A DNA stretch of 64,000 nt from NCBI GenBank assembly GCA_913057195.1, contig CAJXNL010000004.1, positions 1 through 64,000 of the forward strand, written 5' to 3'. The notes under the pieces were generated by a model. It was not told where the DNA came from. It ran no database searches and saw nothing but the letters and a program-made list of their open reading frames with translations. The position numbers and the translations under genes are program-made. This document shows, piece after piece, positions 38,175 through 47,602 of the stretch. Position 1 is the stretch's first letter, and the number at the start of each line of letters is the position of its first letter. The DNA comes from an uncultured Wenzhouxiangella sp. GTDB taxonomy: Bacteria > Pseudomonadota > Gammaproteobacteria > Xanthomonadales > Wenzhouxiangellaceae.

Positions 38175-40106
38175 ATGGTCAGTACGGATAACTTCATGAA
38201 CGATACATCACAAGCCAACGACAACACCTATCGATTCGATGCAGAGGTCAGCCAGCTGCTTAAGCTAATGATCAATGCGTTGTACTCCAACCGGGAGATT
38301 TTCCTTCGCGAACTGATCTCGAATGCTTCGGATGCCTCCGACAAGTTGAGGTTTGAGGCGCTCACCGATGAATCGCTCAAAGGTCTTGATCAAGATCTTA
38401 AAATTGAGATTCATTTTGATGCCGACGCCAAGACGTTGACCGTCACAGATCATGGGATTGGAATGACTCGGCAAGAGGTGATCGACAATCTCGGCACCAT
38501 CGCTCGGTCGGGGACGCGTCAATTCTTGGAGTCACTTTCAGGTGATGCGAAGAAAGATGCACAGCTGATTGGTCAATTTGGGGTGGGTTTTTATTCAGCT
38601 TTTATTGTCGCTGATGAGGTGATGGTCGAAACTCGGCGAGCTGGAGCGGCCGCTGACGAGGCAGTTCGATGGACATCCTCCGGACAAGGTGAGTACCAGT
38701 TGGAGCCGATCACCAAAGACCAACACGGCACGCGCATTGTTTTGCAGGTGTCACAAGACCATGAGGATCTGCTTAATCAGTGGCAGCTGGAGCGCATCAT
38801 TCGCCATTATTCAAATCACATTGCAGTCCCCATTGAACTTTGGGCGCCTAAGGCCTCGGATGCGGATGATAAAAAACAGGCTGACTCGAAGCCCGAACTG
38901 GAGCCGAAAGTTATCAACGAAGCCAAGGCCCTGTGGACACGACCGAAAAGTGAGATCAGTGACGATGAATATCAGGCCTTTTATTCAAGTTTAGCCAATG
39001 ATCCGCAGCCAGCCCTGAGCTGGGCACATCATCAAGTAGAAGGCGCACAAAGCTATAGCTTGCTGCTGTATTTGCCAAAGCAGGCTCCTTTCGAGCTGAT
39101 GATGAATCGCGATAGCGTTGAAGGGCTGAAGCTCTATATTCAAAGGGTGTTTATTATGGATGCCGCAGAAGAGCTGCTGCCGCGCTACTTGCGTTTCATG
39201 CGTGGCGTCGTCGATTCAGCGGACTTGCCCTTGAATGTCTCTCGAGAAATCCTGCAAGACAGTCCGCTGCTCAAAAAGATTCGCGCCACCGTCATTAAAA
39301 GAAGTCTGGATTTGATTGAGAAAGTCACGGAAGCGGGCGGTGAAGAGTGGCAACAGTTCTGGGATTCGTTTGGCACAATCTTAAAAGAGGGCGTCATTGA
39401 GGACTTCGAGCAGCGCGAGCGCGTCGCTTCACTCCTGAGGTTCCCATCGACTGCTTCTGATGAGCCAACGGGGTTAGATGGCTACATTGAGAGAATGGGA
39501 GACAGTGATACCATCTGGTACCTCACCGCCGACAGCGAACAGGTGGCCAAGCACTCCCCACACATTGAGTCGTTTAAAGACAAAGGCATCGAAGTGCTGT
39601 TGCTCACCGACCGAATTGATGAGTGGGTGGTCAGCCACCTTCACGAATTTAAAGGCAAGCAGCTGAAGTCGGTCACTGCGGGTCAGCCCGACACTGATGA
39701 CCAGCCCAAGCCAGATAAAGCAGCGAAAAAGCTGGCCGGGCGGGTGAAAAAAGCCTTGGGCGATAAGGTGGGCAACGTTGAGCCCGGTCTCCAGATGACT
39801 CACTCTGCGGCGCGGATTGTCACCGGTGAGCACGATATGTCAATTCAGATGCAAAAGCTCATGCGGCAGGCGGGGCAGGCGGTTCCGGACACGACGCCCA
39901 ATCTGGAGATTAATCCGAATCATCCCCTCATTGAGGCCATGGCCACGCAAGACAATGATCAGCGCTTTGAAGGGCTTGCGCAGTTGGTGTTCGATCAGGC
40001 ATTGCTCGCAGAAGGGGGCGAACTGGCTGATCCGGCAGGGTATGTGAAAACGGTGAACACGCTGTTGGTGGAGGCGCTCAACCAGGCGTCAAACGGGCAT
40101 GATTGA
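38175..40106 (+). CDS. htpG: Chaperone HtpG (Hsp90)
   Basis: A cytosolic ATP-dependent chaperone dimer. The GHKL ATPase domain is plain: FLRELISNASDASDKLR, DHGIGMTRQEVIDNLG and GQFGVGFYSAF. The middle domain has FMRGVVDSADLPLNVSREIL with the catalytic Arg. A dimerisation domain ends the 643 residues. GGTGATC lies just before the ATG at 38175; an in-frame ATG at 38196 is an alternative. The sigma-32 promoter upstream shows heat-shock control. Confidence 0.96.
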   Translation: MVSTDNFMNDTSQANDNTYRFDAEVSQLLKLMINALYSNREIFLRELISNASDASDKLRFEALTDESLKGLDQDLKIEIHFDADAKTLTVTDHGIGMTRQEVIDNLGTIARSGTRQFLESLSGDAKKDAQLIGQFGVGFYSAFIVADEVMVETRRAGAAADEAVRWTSSGQGEYQLEPITKDQHGTRIVLQVSQDHEDLLNQWQLERIIRHYSNHIAVPIELWAPKASDADDKKQADSKPELEPKVINEAKALWTRPKSEISDDEYQAFYSSLANDPQPALSWAHHQVEGAQSYSLLLYLPKQAPFELMMNRDSVEGLKLYIQRVFIMDAAEELLPRYLRFMRGVVDSADLPLNVSREILQDSPLLKKIRATVIKRSLDLIEKVTEAGGEEWQQFWDSFGTILKEGVIEDFEQRERVASLLRFPSTASDEPTGLDGYIERMGDSDTIWYLTADSEQVAKHSPHIESFKDKGIEVLLLTDRIDEWVVSHLHEFKGKQLKSVTAGQPDTDDQPKPDKAAKKLAGRVKKALGDKVGNVEPGLQMTHSAARIVTGEHDMSIQMQKLMRQAGQAVPDTTPNLEINPNHPLIEAMATQDNDQRFEGLAQLVFDQALLAEGGELADPAGYVKTVNTLLVEALNQASNGHD

Positions 40107-40118
40107 CCGGATGGCGCA

Positions 40119-40913
40119 ATGAGCGCTCAACCGTCGGCTGCTTGGCGGAAAAAGCTGGGGTCTTGGGTTGAGGGCCCGTTGATCGGGCGGTTCATTATTG
40201 CGTTGATCGTGCTCAACGCGGTGATTCTCGGTTTGGAGACCTCGCCTACAGTGATGGCCGCAGCGGGCCCGAGTCTCCTCCTGGCCAATGACATCATCGT
40301 TGCGGTGTTTGTGCTCGAAATTGCGCTCAAGTGGCTGGCGTTTGGCCGTCAGTTTTTTCGAAGCGGTTGGAACTGGTTTGATTTCTTAATTGTCGCCATT
40401 GCGCTTGTGCCGGCATCGGGGCCATTGGAAATTCTTCGGGCGCTCCGGATTCTTCGGGTGTTGCGTTTGTTTTCCCAGGTGCCAAAGCTTCGGGCGATTA
40501 TCGAGTCGTTAATGAGGGCATTGCCGGGGATGGGTTGGACGGCGCTGCTGTTGGTTTTGGTGTTTTATATATTCGGTGTCATGGGCACGCTGCTGTTTGC
40601 TGAAACCCACCCTGAATACTGGGGATCGCTCGGAAAAAGTCTGTTCTCACTTTTTCAAATCATGACGCTTGAATCTTGGTCAAGCGGCATTGCACGCCCG
40701 ATGATCGATAGCCATCCATGGGTCTGGCTTTACTTCGTTCCGTTCATCTTAATTTCAAGTTTCATGGTGCTCAATCTGTTCATTGCAATCATTGTGACAG
40801 CCACCCAATCCATTCATGCCGATGAGCAGACTGAGCAAGGCGAGCAGGTTCTGGCCGAACTTGAGAAGATTCAGCGGCGTTTGGACGAGATGGCGCGCCC
40901 ACCCAGAGAGTAG
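40119..40913 (+). CDS. Voltage-gated sodium channel, BacNav type
   Basis: A 264-residue six-span channel subunit that should form a tetramer in the inner membrane. The S4 voltage sensor carries Arg at 107, 110, 113 and 116, every third residue. The selectivity filter is TLESWSS (183-189), nearly the TLESWSM of NavAb and NavMs and quite unlike the GYG of potassium channels. After S6 (SFMVLNLFIAIIV) comes a short coiled coil (EQVLAELEKIQRRLDEM), as in NaChBac. It follows htpG by 12 bases and may be partly co-transcribed. Confidence 0.9.
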   Translation: MSAQPSAAWRKKLGSWVEGPLIGRFIIALIVLNAVILGLETSPTVMAAAGPSLLLANDIIVAVFVLEIALKWLAFGRQFFRSGWNWFDFLIVAIALVPASGPLEILRALRILRVLRLFSQVPKLRAIIESLMRALPGMGWTALLLVLVFYIFGVMGTLLFAETHPEYWGSLGKSLFSLFQIMTLESWSSGIARPMIDSHPWVWLYFVPFILISSFMVLNLFIAIIVTATQSIHADEQTEQGEQVLAELEKIQRRLDEMARPPRE

Positions 40914-40938
40914 GTGAGCGCGCTTGCCCTGTTCGGCG

Positions 40939-41406
40939 TTAGTCCTGTTGAGGCCCGCCCTGGTCGACCTCCTCGCTGGAGGCTTCGCGAACCGCTTTGA
41001 CGTCAACCGTGAAGTTTAGGTTTTGACCCGCCAAAGCGTGATTGCCATCCACTGTGACCGTCTCATCCTCGACCGCTTTGACCATCACCGTCATTGGGCC
41101 TGCGTTGGATTCGGCTCGGAAGCTCATGCCCGGTTCGACTTTGTCAATGCCCTCAAATGCTGACCGCGGGACGTCTTGCACAAGCTCCTCGCGATACGGG
41201 CCATAACCTTCCTCTGGAGATACAGTGGCATCGAATTGATCGCCCGCTGCTTTGCCCTCCATGGCTTTTTCAAGGCCCGGCACAATATTGCCGTGACCGT
41301 GGAGATAGACCAATGGCTCGCGTCCTTGGGATGTGTCGATCACTTGTCCCTCATCATCGGTCAGGGTGTAGTCGAAGCTCACCACCGCGTCAGCTTGGAT
41401 TTTCAT
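40939..41406 (-). CDS. FKBP-type peptidyl-prolyl isomerase, SlyD-like
   Basis: A cytosolic proline isomerase and chaperone. The 155 residues have the FKBP half (VVSFDYTLTDDEGQVIDTS, PLVYLHGHGNIVPGLEKAM) with an inserted flap domain (VSPEEGYGPYREELVQDVP) and NHALAGQNLNF. The metal-binding His/Cys tail of E. coli SlyD is missing, so this is closer to the short SlpA/FkpB-like forms. The open frame runs back to 41718, but the conserved start is the ATG at 41406. Confidence 0.92.
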   Translation of the reverse strand: MKIQADAVVSFDYTLTDDEGQVIDTSQGREPLVYLHGHGNIVPGLEKAMEGKAAGDQFDATVSPEEGYGPYREELVQDVPRSAFEGIDKVEPGMSFRAESNAGPMTVMVKAVEDETVTVDGNHALAGQNLNFTVDVKAVREASSEEVDQGGPQQD

Positions 41407-41535
41407 AGTGCTCCTAGGAAGTTGTGTAAAAAATAAAGCACAGGGTAGCATGCGAATTCTCACGCTGCAGTTAAAATCCGTCGGTGGCCGGGCTACAATG
41501 ACAGCATTCCCTGGCCCAACGAGCCCAAGCATCAC

Positions 41536-42546
41536 ATGAAACCCTCGAATCGAACGCTGACCGGCATCACCACCACAGGCACGCCCCATTTGGGCAATTA
41601 TGTGGGTGCCATTAAGCCTGCCATTGAAGCAAGCCAAGACCCCAACACTGAAACGTTTTATTTCTTGGCGGATTATCATGCATTGGTCAAATGCGAAGAC
41701 CCCGACCGTGTAGCGCAATCAACCCTAGAGATTGCCGCCACCTGGCTGGCGCTGGGACTGGATACCGAGCGATCCGTCTTCTATCGGCAGTCCGACGTTC
41801 CTGAGATTCCAGAACTGACCTGGCTATTGAGTTGTGTGACTGCTAAAGGCTTAATGAATCGGGCTCATGCCTACAAAGCGGCAGTGGCGGATAACGAGGC
41901 CAATAGCGAAGACCCTGACCTGGGGATCAATTTGGGTCTGTTTTCTTACCCGGTGCTGATGGCCGCCGACATCTTGATGTTTAATGCCACGACGGTGCCG
42001 GTTGGACGCGATCAGTTGCAACACTTAGAGATGGCTCGTGATATTGCCCAGCGGTTCAATCATCGCTATGGCGAATTTTTTGTTCTGCCCGAGGGGCAGG
42101 TGGACGATCATGTCGCCACATTGCCCGGCACCGATGGCCGGAAGATGTCAAAAAGCTATGACAACACCATTCCGCTTTGGTTGGGTCAAAAAGCATTGAG
42201 AAAGGCGTTGATGCGCATACAAACCAACTCTCAGTTGCCGGGTGAGCCCAAAGACCCTGATGATTCGTCGGTTTTTGCAATTTATCGGGCGTTCGCCTCA
42301 AAAGACAAGACTCAAGCGATGGCTCAGGCGTTCCGAGACGGCATGGCCTGGGGCGATGCCAAGCAGGCTTTATTTGAGCTGATTGACGAGGAGCTCAGCG
42401 AGCCTCGAGCTCGGTATGAGGCGCTCATGGCTCGCCCACAGGAGGTCGAAGATAGGCTACAAGCCGGCGCCGAGAGAGCTCGAGCGCTGGCTCAACCTTT
42501 CATGGCTGAGCTGAGGGATGCGGTTGGGATCAGGCGACTGAGCTGA
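41536..42546 (+). CDS. trpS: Tryptophan-tRNA ligase
   Basis: Charges tRNA-Trp. The class I motifs are [12 protein letters not shown] (HIGH-type) and [13 protein letters not shown] (KMSKS). The 336-residue length and the [16 protein letters not shown] and [20 protein letters not shown] stretches match TrpS. It stands alone between the FKBP gene and the convergent rimK. Confidence 0.96.
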   Translation: MKPSNRTLTGITTTGTPHLGNYVGAIKPAIEASQDPNTETFYFLADYHALVKCEDPDRVAQSTLEIAATWLALGLDTERSVFYRQSDVPEIPELTWLLSCVTAKGLMNRAHAYKAAVADNEANSEDPDLGINLGLFSYPVLMAADILMFNATTVPVGRDQLQHLEMARDIAQRFNHRYGEFFVLPEGQVDDHVATLPGTDGRKMSKSYDNTIPLWLGQKALRKALMRIQTNSQLPGEPKDPDDSSVFAIYRAFASKDKTQAMAQAFRDGMAWGDAKQALFELIDEELSEPRARYEALMARPQEVEDRLQAGAERARALAQPFMAELRDAVGIRRLS

Positions 42547-42567
42547 GAACGGCAGTGGCGTGGGTGT

Positions 42568-43473
42568 TCAGCCTTTGCCCCGCGTCCGAGTTCGATCCTT
42601 GCGGGCGTTTTTTTCTAAAAATTGGATGATCAAATCAGCAATGTCTTTGCTTGTGGCTTGTTCAATGCCTTCGAAGCCAGGTGATGAGTTGACCTCCATA
42701 ACCAACGGGCCATGGTTTGAACGCAAGATATCAACGCCGGCGACATTGAGCCCCATGATGCGCGCTGCCCGTGTGGCCACCGCGCGCTCTTGCGGGGTAA
42801 TTTTGACCACGTCAGCATTGCCGCCACGGTGTAAATTGGAGCGGAACTCTCCAGGAGGCGCTTGACGCTTAATGGCTGCCACCACTTTGTCACCAATCAC
42901 AAAGCAACGAATGTCAGCGCCACCGGCTTCTTTGATGTATTCCTGAACCATGATCGAAACGTTCAATCCCATGAATGCCTCAAGAACGCTCTCCGCTGCC
43001 TTCCGGGTCTCGCACAACACCACGCCGATGCCCTGTGTGCCTTCGAGCAATTTCACCACCAAAGGTGGCCCACCCACCATCTCGATGACATCGCCGATAT
43101 CATCAGGCGCTCTTGCAAAGCCGGTCACGGGCATGCCAATGCCGCGACGAGCCAGCAACTGCAAAGAGCGTAATTTATCTCGAGAGCGCGTCACAGCGAC
43201 GGACTCGTTGAGTGGGAAAGTGCCGATCATTTCAAACTGACGCAGCACCGCTGTGCCATAAAAAGTAATTGATGCTCCAATGCGCGGAATGACCGCATCA
43301 AAAGGCGCCAATTGCTCGCCACGATAGTGGATTGTCGGTCGCGCCGAGGCAATGTTCATATAGCATCGCAGGGTATCGACGACGCGCACTTCATGGTCGC
43401 GGGCCTGAGCGGCCTCGACCAGGCGTTGCGTCGAGTAGATGCTTTGGCTTCTCGATAGGATCGCGATGCGCAT
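42568..43473 (-). CDS. rimK: RimK-type glutamate ligase
   Basis: An ATP-grasp ligase that adds glutamates to the C-terminus of ribosomal protein S6 in E. coli and pseudomonads. The 301 residues show the RimK start ([22 protein letters not shown]), [12 protein letters not shown] and the metal-binding [14 protein letters not shown]. The ATG at 43473 lies ten bases after the rimB stop, so the two are coupled. The frame is open further upstream, but only over rimB. Confidence 0.94.
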   Translation of the reverse strand: MRIAILSRSQSIYSTQRLVEAAQARDHEVRVVDTLRCYMNIASARPTIHYRGEQLAPFDAVIPRIGASITFYGTAVLRQFEMIGTFPLNESVAVTRSRDKLRSLQLLARRGIGMPVTGFARAPDDIGDVIEMVGGPPLVVKLLEGTQGIGVVLCETRKAAESVLEAFMGLNVSIMVQEYIKEAGGADIRCFVIGDKVVAAIKRQAPPGEFRSNLHRGGNADVVKITPQERAVATRAARIMGLNVAGVDILRSNHGPLVMEVNSSPGFEGIEQATSKDIADLIIQFLEKNARKDRTRTRGKG

Positions 43474-43483
43474 GCTCAAGGCC

Positions 43484-43951
43484 TCAGTCTTGGGGTTGGG
43501 GTTTGCCCTGTAAAAACGCGCGGGCCGGGTAGACGACGGCATGATCTTTCATGGCCGCGCGTCCCAAAAGCATACGATACCGCATTCGCTCTCGATTGGT
43601 GAGCGTGATGTCTACTTTCCACTGGCGGGCACCGATCACAATCGGGGTGTGGATGGTGAATCGCTCCTCAATTTCGCCAGAGGTGTTTTTAACCTGGCGA
43701 AGGCCAACCAGTGGCGCCTCGCAGGGTTTCAGGTTCTTGACTCCGTCAAACCCCATATGGACCACAAAGCGAACCCAGTCTTGGTCATTTTGGGTAAACA
43801 GCTCTTGATCGGTCGCGTGCAACGCGCAAGAGCGCGCGCCTGTGTCCACTCGAGCGCGGACTGCGCCGATGCCAAGCCCGGGCAGCCCGACCCACTCACA
43901 TGCCCCGATATTCAGGGGTGGGGCATGAGGAGACAGCGCCTTTGAACTCAC
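43484..43951 (-). CDS. rimB: RimB-type retropepsin-like protease (PF05618)
   Basis: A 155-residue protein of the family annotated as ATP-dependent zinc protease. [15 protein letters not shown] holds the DTGA motif of aspartic (retropepsin) proteases. In Pseudomonas the RimB protein works with RimK on S6 glutamate tails. It starts nine bases after the E2 stop and is followed at once by rimK, so the pair is probably transcribed with the dehydrogenase genes. The rimA gene of Pseudomonas is absent here. Confidence 0.85.
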   Translation of the reverse strand: MSSKALSPHAPPLNIGACEWVGLPGLGIGAVRARVDTGARSCALHATDQELFTQNDQDWVRFVVHMGFDGVKNLKPCEAPLVGLRQVKNTSGEIEERFTIHTPIVIGARQWKVDITLTNRERMRYRMLLGRAAMKDHAVVYPARAFLQGKPQPQD

Positions 43952-43959
43952 TGCGCGGC

Positions 43960-45204
43960 TCAGCAGGGTGCGCTGAGGTCGTTCAGCAGGGCACTCAAAA
44001 ACCGAGCCGCTTCACCGCCGGTGACCGCACGGTGGTCAAAGGTCAGTGAGATGGGCATGATGCGGTGTGTTTCAATGCCGCCAATGACGGGGACCACCTG
44101 GTGTCGTACTGCCCCGGCAGCGATGATCGCCACACATGGCGGGGCGATCACGGGTGTGGCATACCGGCCAGCAAATTTACCGAAGTTTGACAACATGATG
44201 GTGTAGTCTTTCATTTCCTCAGGGGGGATTGATCGATTGATGGATTGATCTCTCAGTCGATCCACATCACCCCTGAGCTGTTGTGCGGTTTTTTGGTTGA
44301 CATGTCGTAACGCAGCCACCATCAGTCCATCGGGTGTATCAACCGCAACACCGACGTGCATATCGCGATGGATCAGGCGTTGCTCGTTGACACCATCGAA
44401 CCAAGCATTCAGGCCTGGTTCTTGTTGAGAGGCCACCCATAGGCCTCTGAGAAGACGCACCGTCATGTCTTCGGTGGCGGCCCATTGATCAATATCGGCA
44501 TCGTCCATAAGGCTGGTGGGCACCACTTCAGCGTGTGATTGGCTCATCGAGCGGGCCATGGCGCGGCGTGTGCCGCGCAGGGGTTGCCACTCGCCGGCTC
44601 CTTCTATGGGGCGCCCTGCCGGCATCGGTGCGCGGGACGGTGTGTCGGTTGGATTCTGTGTGGTGCTGGGGCCACGCTCAGCCGCTTTTTTTACATCGGC
44701 CATGGTGATCACCCCGCCATGACCTGTGGGCGTGCAAAGTGCCGGATCAACTTTCAGCTTTTTGGCCAGCGCCCGCACCGCCGGTGTCATCTTGTGGCCA
44801 TTCGACGTTGATACCGATTCTGTCAGGATTTCATTGCCCGACTCCACATTCCCAACCACCGTGCCGGAGTCCTCGCGAGATGGTGGATTGGACGCACCAG
44901 CGAGGGTGTCTTGCTCGGCCTCAGTTGACGCTGAATCACTCCCCGAATCAGCCGATTCAGGGCTGGACCCATCAACTTCAAAATCAGCCAACGGTGCGCC
45001 AGTTTTGATGACATCACCTGCTTTGCCGTGCAAAGTGGTCACGCGGCCTTTAAAAGGGCTGGGCACCTCAACCACTGCTTTGGCGGTCTCCATCGAGACC
45101 ATGGGTTGATCGAGCTCCACGGTGTCGCCTTCCGAGATCAGCCATTCAACGATCTCAGCATCGGGCAGGCCTTCGCCCAGATCAGGCAGATGAAACGTTG
45201 TCAT
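43960..45204 (-). CDS. 2-oxoacid dehydrogenase E2 (dihydrolipoyl acyltransferase)
   Basis: The core acyltransferase of a pyruvate or branched-chain 2-oxoacid dehydrogenase complex. A single lipoyl domain (about 1-80, lipoyl Lys in METAKAVVEV) is followed by an acidic Ser-rich linker, a peripheral-subunit-binding domain (ALAKKLKVDPALCTPTGHGGVITMADV) and the catalytic domain ending in DHRAVTGGEAARFL. The usual HRxxDG is HRAVTG here, with Thr for Asp, a variant I have met in other E2 proteins. It overlaps E1-beta by four bases. No E3 gene is nearby. Confidence 0.92.
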   Translation of the reverse strand: MTTFHLPDLGEGLPDAEIVEWLISEGDTVELDQPMVSMETAKAVVEVPSPFKGRVTTLHGKAGDVIKTGAPLADFEVDGSSPESADSGSDSASTEAEQDTLAGASNPPSREDSGTVVGNVESGNEILTESVSTSNGHKMTPAVRALAKKLKVDPALCTPTGHGGVITMADVKKAAERGPSTTQNPTDTPSRAPMPAGRPIEGAGEWQPLRGTRRAMARSMSQSHAEVVPTSLMDDADIDQWAATEDMTVRLLRGLWVASQQEPGLNAWFDGVNEQRLIHRDMHVGVAVDTPDGLMVAALRHVNQKTAQQLRGDVDRLRDQSINRSIPPEEMKDYTIMLSNFGKFAGRYATPVIAPPCVAIIAAGAVRHQVVPVIGGIETHRIMPISLTFDHRAVTGGEAARFLSALLNDLSAPC

Positions 45205-46181
45205 GAGACCTCCAAGACATTATCAACGGCGGCCATGATGCGGGCGGTGCTGGGCATATACTTCATCTCGCTTCGATACAGCGGCATCACTGTATCGTAT
45301 CCACAGACGCGCTTCACAGGGGCCAGTAGACTGTAAATCCCCGCATCAGCCAAACCGGCGGCAATTTCACTGGCCACACCGCAATGCCGTGGGGCCTCTT
45401 GAATGATGACGCAACGGCCGGTCTTGGCCACCGATTCGGCAATGGTGTCCATGTCCAGCGGTGAGATGGTGGCCACATCAATCACCTCGGCGTGGATGCC
45501 TCGCTCTTTGAGTTGTTCGGCAACTGCGAGCGTTTCTTTGATCATGGCGCCCCAGCTGACCAGGGTGATGTCTGTGCCCTCGCGAAGGACGTAGCACACA
45601 TCAAGAGGAAGCTCTTCACCATCGTCTTCGACGTGTTCTTTTTGCCAGCGATAGATGCGTTTGGGTTCCATGAAGATGACAGGATCCGGATCACGGATCG
45701 AAGCCAACAACAAACCATAGGCACGCGCGGGTGACGATGGTGTCACCACCCGGATGCCGGGCATGTGCGCAAACAATGCCTCAGGGCTCTCAGAATGGTG
45801 TTCTGGGGCATGTATCCCGCCCCCGCTGGGAAAGCGCAGCACCATTGGGCAGCTCAGTCGGCCCCGAGTTCGATTGCGCATGCGACCGGCGTGACACATA
45901 ATTTGGTCGACCATGGGCATGCTGAACCCGCAAAATTGTGCTTCAGCCACAGGCTTGATGCCTTGCGCTGCCATTCCCACGCTCATGCCTGCAATCATGA
46001 CCTCCGCAAGCGGGGTGTCTAGGACGCGTTCGGCACCAAACTTGGCTTGCAAGCCAGCGGTGGCTCGAAACACACCCCCATTGACACCGACATCCTCACC
46101 TAAGATGACAACGTCTTCATCCTCACTCATGGCCCGAGCCAGCGCCATGGTCACGCCTTCGATTAATGTAATGTCTGCCAT
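45201..46181 (-). CDS. 2-oxoacid dehydrogenase E1 beta subunit
   Basis: Forms the thiamine-diphosphate active site with the alpha subunit. The 326 residues show LIEGVTMALARAMSEDEDVVILGEDVG, AEAQFCGFSMPMVDQI and a C-terminal transketolase domain (DVATISPLDMDTIAESVAKTGR, VCGYDTVMPL). Alpha/beta split E1 enzymes are branched-chain, acetoin or Gram-positive-type pyruvate dehydrogenases; the substrate cannot be fixed from sequence. Overlaps tie it to both neighbours. Confidence 0.92.
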   Translation of the reverse strand: MADITLIEGVTMALARAMSEDEDVVILGEDVGVNGGVFRATAGLQAKFGAERVLDTPLAEVMIAGMSVGMAAQGIKPVAEAQFCGFSMPMVDQIMCHAGRMRNRTRGRLSCPMVLRFPSGGGIHAPEHHSESPEALFAHMPGIRVVTPSSPARAYGLLLASIRDPDPVIFMEPKRIYRWQKEHVEDDGEELPLDVCYVLREGTDITLVSWGAMIKETLAVAEQLKERGIHAEVIDVATISPLDMDTIAESVAKTGRCVIIQEAPRHCGVASEIAAGLADAGIYSLLAPVKRVCGYDTVMPLYRSEMKYMPSTARIMAAVDNVLEVS

Positions 46182-47281
46182 CAGTGCTGCCCTCCCTCAT
46201 CCTCAAAACGCGCTGCTTGAGCGCGCTGTTCAGCCAAGTCATGGGGCAGGCTGTCAAACATGTAATCAAACATCGCGCTTGCCGGCTGGGGCTGTGTGTC
46301 AACCTGAGCCAAGTAATCATCGACCGCGGCCTGAACTTCAGCTTGGGCGGTCTCGTGCAGCGCCTGTTCCAGTGACTCATTCCAAATGCCTTGGTGGGTC
46401 AGATACTGGCGCAGGCGAATCATTGGTTCGCGCTCCCAGGCGGCGTCCACCTCATCATCAGGACGGTAGCGAGAGGCATCATCTGCGGTCGTGTGATCCG
46501 ACAGTCGATAGGTGATCATCTCGATGACCGAGGCTCCCTGGCCTGATCGAGCCGCCTCAATCGCCTCATCCATGGCCCATAGGCAAGCCACCAAATCATT
46601 GCCATCGACCTGGATGCTGGATAAACCACCCGCGATGCCTTTTTGTGCCAACGTTGCGGCAGAGTTTTGGCTCTTGCGCGGCACAGAGATGGCCCACTGG
46701 TTGTTCACAATGACCAGAACCAGCGGCAACTGGTAGGCACTGGCGGCATTGATTGCCTCGAGAAAATCGCCTTTCGATGAGCCGCCATCGCCGACCACGC
46801 TGACAGCGACACGTGGCTGATTTTTGAGTTTGAAAGCCAGGGCTGCGCCGGCAGCATGTAAACATTGGGTGGCGATGGGCACACACCATGCAAAATCATG
46901 TTTGGCCTTTTTAAAATCATTGCCACGTTCATCACCGCCCCAATACATGAGGACATCCCGCATCTCCACGCCCCGATAAAACTGCGCGCCATACTCGCGA
47001 TACATCGGGGCAAAGCAATCTTCTTCGCGCATGGCCGCGCCAATGGCGACATGAGCGGCCTCGTGCCCCAGACAGGATGCGTAAGTGCCCAACTTGCCGG
47101 TGCGTTGCAATGCGATGGCTTTCTTGTCAAAAATGCGTGTTTTGACCATCAGCTCATACAGCTTTTTCAGTCGATCAAAATCTTGAGCCACCGCTGGGAC
47201 CTTCACACCAGGCACTGGGTGGCCATCAACGCCAATGAATTGATAGTAGTCGACTTTAAATGAGGTGGCACTGTGGGTCAT
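46181..47281 (-). CDS. 2-oxoacid dehydrogenase E1 alpha subunit
   Basis: The thiamine-diphosphate-binding subunit. GDGGSSKGDFLEAINAAS with downstream NNQWAIS is the ThDP motif. YASCLGHEAAHVAIG and YRLSDHTTADDASRYR (regulatory-loop region) are conserved. An in-frame TTG at 47287 adds two codons, but the ATG at 47281 is a better start. It is the first gene of a minus-strand run E1-alpha, E1-beta, E2, rimB, rimK. Confidence 0.92.
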   Translation of the reverse strand: MTHSATSFKVDYYQFIGVDGHPVPGVKVPAVAQDFDRLKKLYELMVKTRIFDKKAIALQRTGKLGTYASCLGHEAAHVAIGAAMREEDCFAPMYREYGAQFYRGVEMRDVLMYWGGDERGNDFKKAKHDFAWCVPIATQCLHAAGAALAFKLKNQPRVAVSVVGDGGSSKGDFLEAINAASAYQLPLVLVIVNNQWAISVPRKSQNSAATLAQKGIAGGLSSIQVDGNDLVACLWAMDEAIEAARSGQGASVIEMITYRLSDHTTADDASRYRPDDEVDAAWEREPMIRLRQYLTHQGIWNESLEQALHETAQAEVQAAVDDYLAQVDTQPQPASAMFDYMFDSLPHDLAEQRAQAARFEDEGGQH

Positions 47282-47373
47282 GACCAAGCCTTGGTTTTAC
47301 AGATTAACGGGTGGATTATACCCCTTAAGATTGCGCTCAAGGGATGGCCGCCATTGAGCCTCATCGGGCGATG

Positions 47374-47413
47374 GGCCTTTCTATTAAAAAAGGCCTGTGA
47401 AGGCCATTTTTTT
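47374..47413. promoter_or_regulatory. Overlapping hairpins: attenuator-like or bidirectional terminator
   Basis: Two mutually exclusive hairpins share one arm: GGCCTTT (47374-47380) can pair with AAAGGCC (47389-47395), or GGCCT (47392-47396) with AGGCC (47401-47405), the latter followed by seven T. An A run on the other side makes it terminator-like on the minus strand too. Arms GAGCCTCAT (47356-47364) and ATGAGGCTC (47438-47446) enclose the set. It lies in the 321-base gap between the divergent E1-alpha and acylase genes, where no terminator is expected. Confidence 0.6.
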
Positions 47414-47541
47414 GAGAGGCGACCCAAGGCCAGCTCAATGAGGCTCGGTGTTCGGCCTGGCCCGTGAAATTTCGGGGCCACTGGGGGTTTGGAATCGAAC
47501 AGGCCATCTGTGCCATAATCGGAATCACTTGAAATAACCAG

Positions 47542-47559
47542 GCGGCTCGTGCGAGCCGC
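47542..47559 (+). other. Leader hairpin before the acylase gene
   Basis: Perfect 8-bp arms GCGGCTCG and CGAGCCGC with a two-base loop, 44 bases before the acylase start. No T run follows. A possible -10 (CATAAT, 47513-47518) lies upstream. Confidence 0.5.
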
Positions 47560-47602
47560 GAATTAACATAAAAAACAAATACTTCGGGGCAGGAGAGCAA
47601 TC

